NCBI RefSeq assembly: GCF_018854015.1
Contig: NZ_JAAXYO010000165.1
Coordinates: 1 to 64,000 of the forward strand
Source of the DNA: Igneacidithiobacillus copahuensis
GTDB taxonomy: Bacteria; Pseudomonadota; Gammaproteobacteria; Acidithiobacillales; Acidithiobacillaceae
DNA length: 64,000 nucleotides
Direction of reading: 5' to 3'
A program made the translations under genes and the position numbers. This document shows, in pieces, positions 8,632 through 14,938 of this stretch; within the stretch, counting starts at the first letter, position 1; every line of letters starts with the position of its first letter. The notes beneath the pieces were generated by a model. That model was given only the letters and a program-made list of their open reading frames with translations, made no database searches and was not told the origin of the DNA.

Positions 8632-9768
8632 ATGAGTGCGGTAGCCCCGGAAACCAATCAACCCCTGAACTTCTATCGGCCCGATTACTTCGTCAAGACG
8701 CCGGCCATGCGGTCTCCCGACTATGTGCAGTTGAGCACGGCGGCAGCCATCACCCTGGGACTCATTCCCGGGGTGATGCACCGCACCAGCTGCACCCATT
8801 GCCTGAATCTGTTGATGACCTATCCCGAAGGTTGTCGCGCCAACTGCACCTACTGCGGTCTGGCCCGGCATCGGGAGGAAAGCCGCGACTACGCCGACCG
8901 TAACTTCATCCGTGTCGACTGGCCGACGGTTCGGGTGGACGAGATGCTGGAGCGGATTGCCGCCAACAGTGACAAGGGACAGTTCGAGCGCATGTGCATC
9001 AGCATGATCACCCACCCCGATTCCGACTACGATACCCAAGTGGTGCTCAAGCGGTGGATGGAGGCGGCGCCGCATATTCCGGTGTCGATCCTGTCCAACC
9101 CCACGACCATGGAGAAACAGGACCTCATCACCCTGAAAGAGCTGGGTGCGGATATCTTCACCGTGGCTCTCGATGCGGTCACCCCGGAAATCTTCGAACG
9201 CACCCGCGGCAAGACCGTGCAAAGCCCCCATTCCTGGGACAAGTATTGGCAGGCGATCGAGTGGGCTGCCGAGATCTACGGGCCGGAGAAGTTTGGTGCT
9301 CATCTGATCTGTGGCATGGGCGAGACCGAGCAGGAAATCCTGCAGGTTTGCCAGCGGATGAAGGATATGGGCGGGCACAACCACATGTTTGCCTTCTTCC
9401 CGGAAAAGGGCTCGATGATGGAAGATTGGGATCCGGTACCGCAGGACCAGTGGCGGCGGGTGCAGTTGGGTCGCTTTCTCATTGATTATGCTGGTGGTCG
9501 TTTTGAAGACATGAGCTTTGATGAGTATGGTCGGGTGGCAGACTTTGGCTTCCCGCAGGCGGAACTCGAGGACATTATCGACTCGGGCAAGCCCTTCCAG
9601 ACTTCCGGTTGCCCGGGTAAGGATGACGAAGAGGTGAGCGCCTGCAATCGTCCCTATGGGGACTCTTCGCCGTCCGACATCCGCTCCTTCCCCTTCGTCC
9701 TCAACAAGCAGGATGTGGAGATCGTGCGGCGTCAGATGCGCCTGAAGGACCTGCAGTTCCCCGGTTGA
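8632..9768 (+). CDS. lipS2: radical SAM lipoyl synthase component LipS2
   Basis: A 378-residue radical SAM enzyme. The C-x3-C-x2-C motif is CRANCTYC around residues 66-73, preceded by an SCTHCLN block that may hold further cluster ligands. It has a biotin-synthase-like layout with a C-terminal cysteine (SGCPGKDDEE) near residue 325. It is the partner of LipS1 in making the lipoyl group on LbpA. The ATG follows a GGAGGA site. A stable terminator comes 20 bases after the stop, closing the sHdr-lipoate region. Confidence 0.87.
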   Translation: MSAVAPETNQPLNFYRPDYFVKTPAMRSPDYVQLSTAAAITLGLIPGVMHRTSCTHCLNLLMTYPEGCRANCTYCGLARHREESRDYADRNFIRVDWPTVRVDEMLERIAANSDKGQFERMCISMITHPDSDYDTQVVLKRWMEAAPHIPVSILSNPTTMEKQDLITLKELGADIFTVALDAVTPEIFERTRGKTVQSPHSWDKYWQAIEWAAEIYGPEKFGAHLICGMGETEQEILQVCQRMKDMGGHNHMFAFFPEKGSMMEDWDPVPQDQWRRVQLGRFLIDYAGGRFEDMSFDEYGRVADFGFPQAELEDIIDSGKPFQTSGCPGKDDEEVSACNRPYGDSSPSDIRSFPFVLNKQDVEIVRRQMRLKDLQFPG

Positions 9769-9787
9769 TCTGGATCACTGCGAAAAG

Positions 9788-9810
9788 AAGGGGCCCGAGT
9801 GGCCCCTTTC
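9788..9810 (+). terminator. intrinsic terminator after lipS2
   Basis: An eight-base-pair stem (AAGGGGCC with GGCCCCTT) with a CGAGT loop runs into a TTTCTCGTTT tract. It is the end of the lipoate-assembly unit. Confidence 0.88.
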
Positions 9811-9885
9811 TCGTTTCATTAGAATGTTATGATAAGAAATATCATCAAATCACAGTATTTTCTCTTTTGATCGAAGCGAAAAAAC

Positions 9886-9935
9886 TTTGATTGTGACAGT
9901 TCTTGCAACACCTTGTTCTATCCGCCACAATCAAA
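9886..9935 (+). promoter_or_regulatory. 10-bp inverted repeat upstream of the fadL-type gene
   Basis: TTTGATTGTG at 9886-9895 is repeated exactly in reverse complement as CACAATCAAA at 9926-9935, with 30 bases between. The pair lies 29-78 bases before the GTG start at 9964, in an AT-rich gap. A second small palindrome, ATGATA-N5-TATCAT, lies further upstream near 9830-9846. The spacing could suit two half-sites of a regulator or an mRNA stem; no regulator family is recognised. Confidence 0.55.
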
Positions 9936-9963
9936 ATACGTTTTGACAACAGAGGGCGAGGAA

Positions 9964-11307
9964 GTGAAGAAGACGAAAATTTTAGGCTATGCAGTTGCCG
10001 CGGCCATCGCTGCTGCGGGGTTCTCCAGCAATGCTTTCGCTACCAATGGCTATCAGTTGATCGGCGTTGGTCAGTATGCCGTAGGTATGGGTGGTGCCGT
10101 GGTAGCAGCCCCCGATGACCCTTTGTCTGCCGCCATCAGCAACCCGGCGGGTCTGGCCCTGATGCGTCCGCAGGCGGCCTTCTCTGCCGAGATCTTCAAC
10201 CCTACCCGCAAGACCAATATGGGTTTTGGGGAAATTGGTAGCCACAGCAATGTGTATGGCATTCCGGCTATCGGCTGGGTTGCGCCTGCCTTTGGTGACG
10301 GTATCGTGTTCGGTGGTGGTGTGTATGGTACATCCGGATTGGGTGTAAACTATCTGCAGCAAGTGCCTTCACAAATTCCTGGCTATCCAAACAGCTATGC
10401 GCAAGCGTATAGCAGCATCACGTTCATTCAGATGGCTCCCTCGATTGCTATGAAGGTGAATTCCCACTTAGCAGTTGGTGCTTCGTTGAACATTGCTGCG
10501 GAGCAAGGTTCTTTCCAGCAGACCATGACGGGATATGCCCCGGGATCTGTAATGACGCCGAATGGCCAGATGTCTCCAATAGGGCCAATCGCGCAAACTG
10601 GCGGTCTTAATCTTTCGACTCCCTCGTGGGCCTATGGCGTTGGAGTGACCATTGGAGCGCTGTACAAGGTTAACGACATGGTAACCTTGGGTGCGACGTA
10701 CAAGTCGCCCATGATCTTTACGCCATTGACTTTTCAGGCTGGAGCGCAAACCGCTCCCAACCGTACTCCTGGTAGCCCAGGTCAGTACAGTGGTCATTTG
10801 AACTATCCCCAGCAGGTGGCTCTGGGTATAGCAATTCGACCCATTCGTCAATGGCTGATTAGTGTAGAGGGACAATGGATCAACTGGCACAACACCCTCA
10901 ATACTTTCAATATCTATGGCCCATGGCAAGGCACAAATGTAGAAGCGTTGCCTCTGAACTGGCGTAACCAGTGGGTTGCCAACTTTGGTACCCAGTATGA
11001 TGTAAACGACTGGCTGCAGGTCCGTGCTGGTTATGCCTGGGGATCCAACCCGGTGCCGAACAACAGTAACGCGATTGCTGCCAACACCATCTTCCCGGCT
11101 GTTGTCCAGAATGCCATCACCTTTGGTGCCACGCAGAAACTGGGGATGGGCTGGAAGCTGACGGAAGCGTACATGCACGAGTTTGCCAATACCATGACCG
11201 GCGCGCCTGGATCGGCCCCCTTTGCGTACTATGGCGATCAGCAGGCTGCTGCGTCCTCGACCCTGGCCGAGAATTCCTACGGCGTCCAGGTCGGCTACGA
11301 CTTCTAA
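9964..11307 (+). CDS. FadL/TodX-family outer-membrane channel
   Basis: A 447-residue outer-membrane beta-barrel of the FadL type, which moves hydrophobic compounds across the outer membrane. A 26-residue signal peptide (Lys-Lys, then an Ala-rich core, cleavage after AFA) leads into the mature TNGYQLIG start. The hallmark NPAGLALM segment near residue 60 belongs to the FadL plug region, and the protein ends in Phe, as usual for barrels. GTG 9964 is chosen because it opens the signal peptide. It lies directly after the sHdr-lipoate genes but as its own unit. The substrate is unknown; in a sulfur oxidiser an attractive guess is elemental sulfur or another apolar molecule. Confidence 0.85.
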   Translation: MKKTKILGYAVAAAIAAAGFSSNAFATNGYQLIGVGQYAVGMGGAVVAAPDDPLSAAISNPAGLALMRPQAAFSAEIFNPTRKTNMGFGEIGSHSNVYGIPAIGWVAPAFGDGIVFGGGVYGTSGLGVNYLQQVPSQIPGYPNSYAQAYSSITFIQMAPSIAMKVNSHLAVGASLNIAAEQGSFQQTMTGYAPGSVMTPNGQMSPIGPIAQTGGLNLSTPSWAYGVGVTIGALYKVNDMVTLGATYKSPMIFTPLTFQAGAQTAPNRTPGSPGQYSGHLNYPQQVALGIAIRPIRQWLISVEGQWINWHNTLNTFNIYGPWQGTNVEALPLNWRNQWVANFGTQYDVNDWLQVRAGYAWGSNPVPNNSNAIAANTIFPAVVQNAITFGATQKLGMGWKLTEAYMHEFANTMTGAPGSAPFAYYGDQQAAASSTLAENSYGVQVGYDF

Positions 11308-11332
11308 GACTCTTACCCCTCCTCAAGGGTAC

Positions 11333-11359
11333 GGGGGAGACGCAAGTCTCCCCCTTTTT
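11333..11359 (+). terminator. intrinsic terminator after fadL-type gene
   Basis: A nine-base-pair perfect stem (GGGGGAGAC with GTCTCCCCC) with a GCAA tetraloop is followed by five T residues. It is a very strong terminator, consistent with high expression of the channel. Confidence 0.95.
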
Positions 11360-11428
11360 GCGTTCTACGGGCTTGCATCGAGGGCCGGCAGGCCAGACAC
11401 TAGGCAGCAGTGGATACACGAGGAGCCT

Positions 11429-11818
11429 ATGAAGACCATACCGATTGCCGATGTCAGTACCCTTAAGAACGAACTCAACAAATACAAGAAGGGTAAGAAG
11501 CTCGAAATTCCCCGTTTCAACCAGCTGGCGCGTATGGGCTATCTGGGACGCCTGATCATGACGCCTCTCGACCCCGAAGATCCTGCGTGTAAGTCTTATT
11601 TGGTACATATACAGGAGCCGCAGGGGTTGGCCGCCCATTTCATCGAACTCGATGAAGACTTGATCGATGCCATCTTGATCCTCGATGGCGAGCAGGCGAT
11701 GGCCATTGCTGCCATCATGCAGCAGGGCGTGCAGGATCGCGCCCGCTGGCACGAGGAGCTCAACGAGCGCGATTTCTACTTTTCCTCGTTTTACCGGCCT
11801 AAGGAGCGCGCCGAGTAG
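11429..11818 (+). CDS. conserved unknown protein upstream of lipoate-ligase-like gene
   Basis: A 129-residue soluble protein with no motif I recognise. The N-terminal 40 residues are basic (KKGKKLEIPRFNQLARMGYLGR), and the second half is rich in acidic residues and aromatic residues. ATG 11429 is chosen over upstream in-frame codons because it follows an AGGAG-type site and avoids running back through the fadL terminator. The lipoate-ligase-like gene starts 11 bases downstream, and the receiver-like gene after it, so the three likely share a transcript. Its place next to the sHdr-lipoate locus hints at a related job, which is only an inference. Confidence 0.75.
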   Translation: MKTIPIADVSTLKNELNKYKKGKKLEIPRFNQLARMGYLGRLIMTPLDPEDPACKSYLVHIQEPQGLAAHFIELDEDLIDAILILDGEQAMAIAAIMQQGVQDRARWHEELNERDFYFSSFYRPKERAE

Positions 11819-11829
11819 AGTCGAGCATC

Positions 11830-12849
11830 GTGCTCGCAGAGCAAAGGAAACTGCGCTGGCTGGATCTCGGGCATTTGACTGCCGAGGAGCTGCATCAGTC
11901 CTATCAGGCCCTGGCAGAGGCGCGCCGTGCCGATGATCCTGCGTTCCTTGTGCTGGCGACGGCCGATGCGCATCTGAGCCTCGGTGCTGCTCAGGCTGCC
12001 TCCGCGGAGCTGAATGAGGCTGCTTGCGCATCCATAGCTGTCCTGCAGCGGCCTCTCGGCGGTGGGTTGGTCTGGGTGGAGCCGGCACATCTGAATTACT
12101 TTCTCCTGGCTACCCCAGATGTGCAGTGTCGGCGTCCGGAGGACTTGCTGGCGCGGCTGGCGCCCTCCATTCAAGCCGTTCATGCGCAGTATGGTTTGCC
12201 AGTGAAGCTCGCGGCGGGGCAGGAGTTTCGCTGTCGCGGGCGACGCATTGGCAGTACTGGTGCTGCTACCATCGGTAAGAGTCTGGTGCTGGCCGGGAGT
12301 TTTCTGCTGCAGACTGACTGGCATCCCTTTGTTGCCAGTGTCGCCGCGCCGTCACCCGGGTTCCGCAATACCCTGGCGCGCGCCCTGTCCGCCTCCCTCA
12401 CCAGCTGGGAAACTGAGCTAGGGCTCAAGTTAATGCCCAGCCATGCCGATCTGCAGAGTACGTGGAAGGCGCAACTGCTGGCCCAGGGCTGGCAGATTTT
12501 TGAGGAGGAGCTCCACGCCAGCGAGCGTGCCGCATGGCAGCAGGTAGAATGGGAGCCTATGGATTGGCAGAGCCAGGGCCGCCGGCGGGTACGCAATGGT
12601 ATCAAGCTGCGCGCTGGGGCATTCCTCACCGAACAACACTGGCCGGATGCCTGGCTGCGTGTCTGGACGGAAGACGGTTGCTATCGGGAAGTGGAGAGCG
12701 ATGCCTGGCCGCCGGAGCTCAGTTGGGCCCTGGCTGGCGTTGCTGCTCGGTCTCCCTTGCTGGCCAGCCTCTTGGATGGCTATCTGGGTAGCAGCGCCAG
12801 GCTGTGGCAGCAACGACTGGAAGAACTTTCCGTCTGGTCCGATCAATGA
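11830..12849 (+). CDS. divergent lipoate-protein-ligase-like protein
   Basis: A 339-residue protein whose first two thirds resemble the BPL/LplA/LipB catalytic fold. LQRPLGGGLVWVEPAHLNY stands where ligases have RRxTGGGAVFHDxGNLN, and GRRIGSTGA stands where they have GRKISGSA. The TGGG core is thus only partly kept (LGGG), and the lysine that contacts lipoyl-AMP is replaced by Arg. The rest of the chain is poorly conserved. It could be a transferase of LipB type, a lipoate or octanoate sensor, or an inactive partner of sLpl(AB). The start is GTG 11830. It lies in an apparent three-gene unit with unknown proteins, 2 kb after the lipoate-assembly genes. Confidence 0.7.
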   Translation: MLAEQRKLRWLDLGHLTAEELHQSYQALAEARRADDPAFLVLATADAHLSLGAAQAASAELNEAACASIAVLQRPLGGGLVWVEPAHLNYFLLATPDVQCRRPEDLLARLAPSIQAVHAQYGLPVKLAAGQEFRCRGRRIGSTGAATIGKSLVLAGSFLLQTDWHPFVASVAAPSPGFRNTLARALSASLTSWETELGLKLMPSHADLQSTWKAQLLAQGWQIFEEELHASERAAWQQVEWEPMDWQSQGRRRVRNGIKLRAGAFLTEQHWPDAWLRVWTEDGCYREVESDAWPPELSWALAGVAARSPLLASLLDGYLGSSARLWQQRLEELSVWSDQ

Positions 12850-12865
12850 AGAACAGGAGAATGGG

Positions 12866-13237
12866 ATGCCGAGTATCGAAGATCGTTTACGTAAACGTCT
12901 GATATGGATGACGAGCGATGAGGAAATGCTTGATCTCGCGCGTGACAGTCTGCCAGCAGAGTGGTCGCTGACTGCAGCTCTGGCGGTGGAAGATTTTGAC
13001 GATTGGCAGGAGATCCTGCTGCATCGTTTTCTGGTGTTGGATTTGGGAGACCCGGCGATCGATCACGCGGTGATCGACGAAATCCGTCGTGAACACCAGC
13101 TGAATATCCCCATTTTCTGCTATGGGGGCAGCGAAGAAGACCGGCTGGCTGCCCGCTCGGCGCGGGCCGACCGCTTCTTCAATCAGGATGAAATCCTACA
13201 GAAACTGCCGGAATTCGTGCGCCAATTTTCCTGGTAA
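12866..13237 (+). CDS. small receiver-like (pseudo-receiver) protein
   Basis: A 123-residue protein whose middle part reads like a CheY-type alpha/beta fold: a hydrophobic strand ending in LVLDLGDP, then an IRREHQLNIPIFCYGG helix-strand pair, then SARADRFF in place of the usual GA..F.KPF. The N-terminal acidic pair and the conserved Thr/Lys are not clearly present, so it would not be a normal phospho-receiver. ATG 12866 follows an AGGAG site overlapping the end of the preceding gene's trailer. It is the last gene of the 11429-13237 unit. Fold assignment is tentative. Confidence 0.6.
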   Translation: MPSIEDRLRKRLIWMTSDEEMLDLARDSLPAEWSLTAALAVEDFDDWQEILLHRFLVLDLGDPAIDHAVIDEIRREHQLNIPIFCYGGSEEDRLAARSARADRFFNQDEILQKLPEFVRQFSW

Positions 13238-13245
13238 CGCAGTCA

Positions 13246-13267
13246 GTGCCCGTCACTAGGCGGGCAC
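13246..13267. terminator. hairpin between convergent genes
   Basis: GTGCCCG and CGGGCAC form a seven-base-pair stem with an eight-base loop, between the convergent genes ending at 13237 and 13277. There is no T-run on either side, so it is at best a weak or factor-assisted terminator. Confidence 0.45.
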
Positions 13268-13276
13268 CGCAGTCGA

Positions 13277-13600
13277 TCAGCCAACCTTGGCGTGCGCCTC
13301 GGTGTCGAGGAGCAGCTCGTGGCTTTCGCTCTGTCCGTCGCTGGAAACCGTCAGGGTGGCAACCCGCACGCCCGCATCCTTGAAGGTCAGCTCGTAGGAG
13401 AACATGCCGGGCAACTCTACATTGCTCTCTTTCAGGGTCTTGCCTTCGCAGGTCAGGCTCACCTTGGCGCTGCCTTGCCCGTCGAGCATGGCTTGGATGC
13501 GAAAGGGATGACCCACCACGCGACGATAGACCTGCGGGTCACGATTGGTGTTGTACTGCAGGTTGTTCAGTTTGACCATCTTGACGAGTGTCTTGCTCAT
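13277..13600 (-). CDS. conserved unknown beta-rich protein
   Basis: A 107-residue protein, basic at the start, then dominated by alternating hydrophobic strands (FRIQAML, KVSLTC, FSYELTF, RVATLTVSS), which suggests an immunoglobulin-like beta sandwich. It has no signal peptide, so it is probably cytoplasmic. The fold pattern recalls SoxZ-like sulfur-carrier partners, but no SoxZ signature is visible and I do not claim that identity. ATG at 13600 follows an AAGGGG site. It is divergent from the CbbQ/CbbO operon, with a 114-base shared control region that holds a perfect palindrome at 13625. Confidence 0.75.
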   Translation of the reverse strand: MSKTLVKMVKLNNLQYNTNRDPQVYRRVVGHPFRIQAMLDGQGSAKVSLTCEGKTLKESNVELPGMFSYELTFKDAGVRVATLTVSSDGQSESHELLLDTEAHAKVG

Positions 13601-13624
13601 GAAAGCCCCTTTTCCGTGCATAAA

Positions 13625-13637
13625 ATCCATTATGGAT
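13625..13637. promoter_or_regulatory. perfect 13-bp palindrome in divergent control region
   Basis: ATCCAT-T-ATGGAT is an exact inverted repeat 25 bases upstream of the minus-strand start at 13600 and 78 bases before ATG 13715. It is a possible operator for one or both divergent units, with no assigned regulator. Confidence 0.4.
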
Positions 13638-13714
13638 GTCGATAGGTAAAACACGCTTATCCTAGACGAAGCAGAGGAAAAAAGGTAGCTTAAAGCAAGG
13701 CGAGAGGAGTTCTC

Positions 13715-14113
13715 ATGTACGACAAAACCCTGACGCTGGCGCGTCTGGACGCGGCGCAAGCTCGTATCGAGGCGCTTGGGCGCAATGCTGCAAATCACGA
13801 GTTTTCTGCAAATCTGCAGGAAGGCATGGCGATTGCGAGCGACATATTGCAGGCGTTGCTGGCATCCGAAGGCAAAGAATCCGATCCGGATGCGGATCTG
13901 CTCGCGCTCTGGAAAACCCTGGTGAAGGGGCAACCGCACTGGAATACCATCCGCGATAATTGCCGCGAACTGGTGTATTACCAGAATTGTCTGGCAATGG
14001 ATCGCGTAGATGCCTTGCCGCCGCAACCGCAAAAAATGCTGTTACACACCCTGCGCCATTTATATCTATATGCCCGCAGCCATGCCGAACAATCGCAAGA
14101 GGAGACATCATGA
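13715..14113 (+). CDS. unknown protein preceding cbbQ
   Basis: A 132-residue soluble, largely helical protein with no domain I recognise. The tail (LLHTLRHLYLYARSHAEQSQEE) is amphipathic. ATG 13715 follows a strong GAGAGGAG site. It is the first gene of the operon, and its stop overlaps the cbbQ start (ATGA), so tight stoichiometry with the AAA protein is likely. It may be an adaptor or client of the CbbQ-CbbO machine; this is inference from coupling alone. Confidence 0.75.
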   Translation: MYDKTLTLARLDAAQARIEALGRNAANHEFSANLQEGMAIASDILQALLASEGKESDPDADLLALWKTLVKGQPHWNTIRDNCRELVYYQNCLAMDRVDALPPQPQKMLLHTLRHLYLYARSHAEQSQEETS

Positions 14114-14931
14114 GTCGGAGCAGCCACGGCGACAATGCCCTGCGCTATATCAGCGAAGAACCGTTTTACCAGCCGGTGGGAAATGAGCTGGGGATCTTCA
14201 TGGCGGCCTGGGGGCGGCGCCTGCCGGTCATGCTCAAGGGGCCGACGGGCTGTGGCAAGACCCGTTTTCTCGAGCACATGGCATGGCGCCTCAAGCGCCC
14301 GCTGATCACCGTAGCCTGTCATGAGGATCTGACCAGCTCGGACCTGGTGGGACGTTTTCTGATCGAAGGTGACGAAACCGTTTGGCAGGACGGTCCTCTC
14401 ACCCGCGCGGTGCGTGAGGGCGCCATCTGTTATCTGGATGAAGTCGTCGAGGCGCGCACCGACACCACCGTCGTCATCCATCCCCTGACCGACCATCGCC
14501 GTCATCTGCCCATCGATAAACTGGGGACGGAACTCAGCGCGCATCCCGATTTTTTGTTGGTGATTTCCTACAATCCCGGTTACCAGACGGTGCTGAAGGA
14601 TCTCAAACCTTCCACCAAGCAGCGTTTTGTCGGAATGAACTTCACCTACCCCCCCGCAGAGCTGGAAGCGCAGATCGTGATGCGGGAGTCGGGGCTGGAT
14701 GCCGAGCGCTCCAGCAAGCTGGTGCAGGGAGCGGCCAAGGCTCGCAATCTCAAGGATCAGGGTCTGCAAGAGGTCACCTCTACCCGTGCTCTGGTCTATG
14801 CCGGTACCCTGATGGCGGCGGGGCTGGCCCCCCTCGAAGCAATCGAGGCCGCCATCATCAGCCCGCAGACAGACGATCCCGAACTCGCCGCGGCGCTGAC
14901 GGAAATCTTTACCACCTTCTTCGGCGCCTGA
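14110..14931 (+). CDS. cbbQ: CbbQ/NorQ-type MoxR AAA+ ATPase
   Basis: A 273-residue MoxR-family AAA+ ATPase. Walker A is GPTGCGKT at residues 44-51, Walker B is ICYLDEV around residue 110, and a C-terminal CbbQ_C-type helical domain follows. CbbQ forms hexamers that work with a VWA-domain partner, CbbO, to remodel inhibited Rubisco; the related NorQ-NorD pair matures nitric oxide reductase. The immediate downstream gene is the matching VWA partner. No Rubisco gene lies in this window, so the client is not shown by context. It overlaps the preceding gene by four bases. Confidence 0.87.
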   Translation: MSRSSHGDNALRYISEEPFYQPVGNELGIFMAAWGRRLPVMLKGPTGCGKTRFLEHMAWRLKRPLITVACHEDLTSSDLVGRFLIEGDETVWQDGPLTRAVREGAICYLDEVVEARTDTTVVIHPLTDHRRHLPIDKLGTELSAHPDFLLVISYNPGYQTVLKDLKPSTKQRFVGMNFTYPPAELEAQIVMRESGLDAERSSKLVQGAAKARNLKDQGLQEVTSTRALVYAGTLMAAGLAPLEAIEAAIISPQTDDPELAAALTEIFTTFFGA

Positions 14932-14938
14932 GGCCGAC

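Noticed and set aside
8113..9384. 423-codon open frame on the minus strand across lipT and lipS2
   Set aside because: Shadow of two real genes with clear FAD and radical SAM motifs.
13277..13600. SoxZ identity for the beta-rich 107-residue protein
   Set aside because: Only the general beta pattern fits; no SoxZ signature and no soxY beside it.
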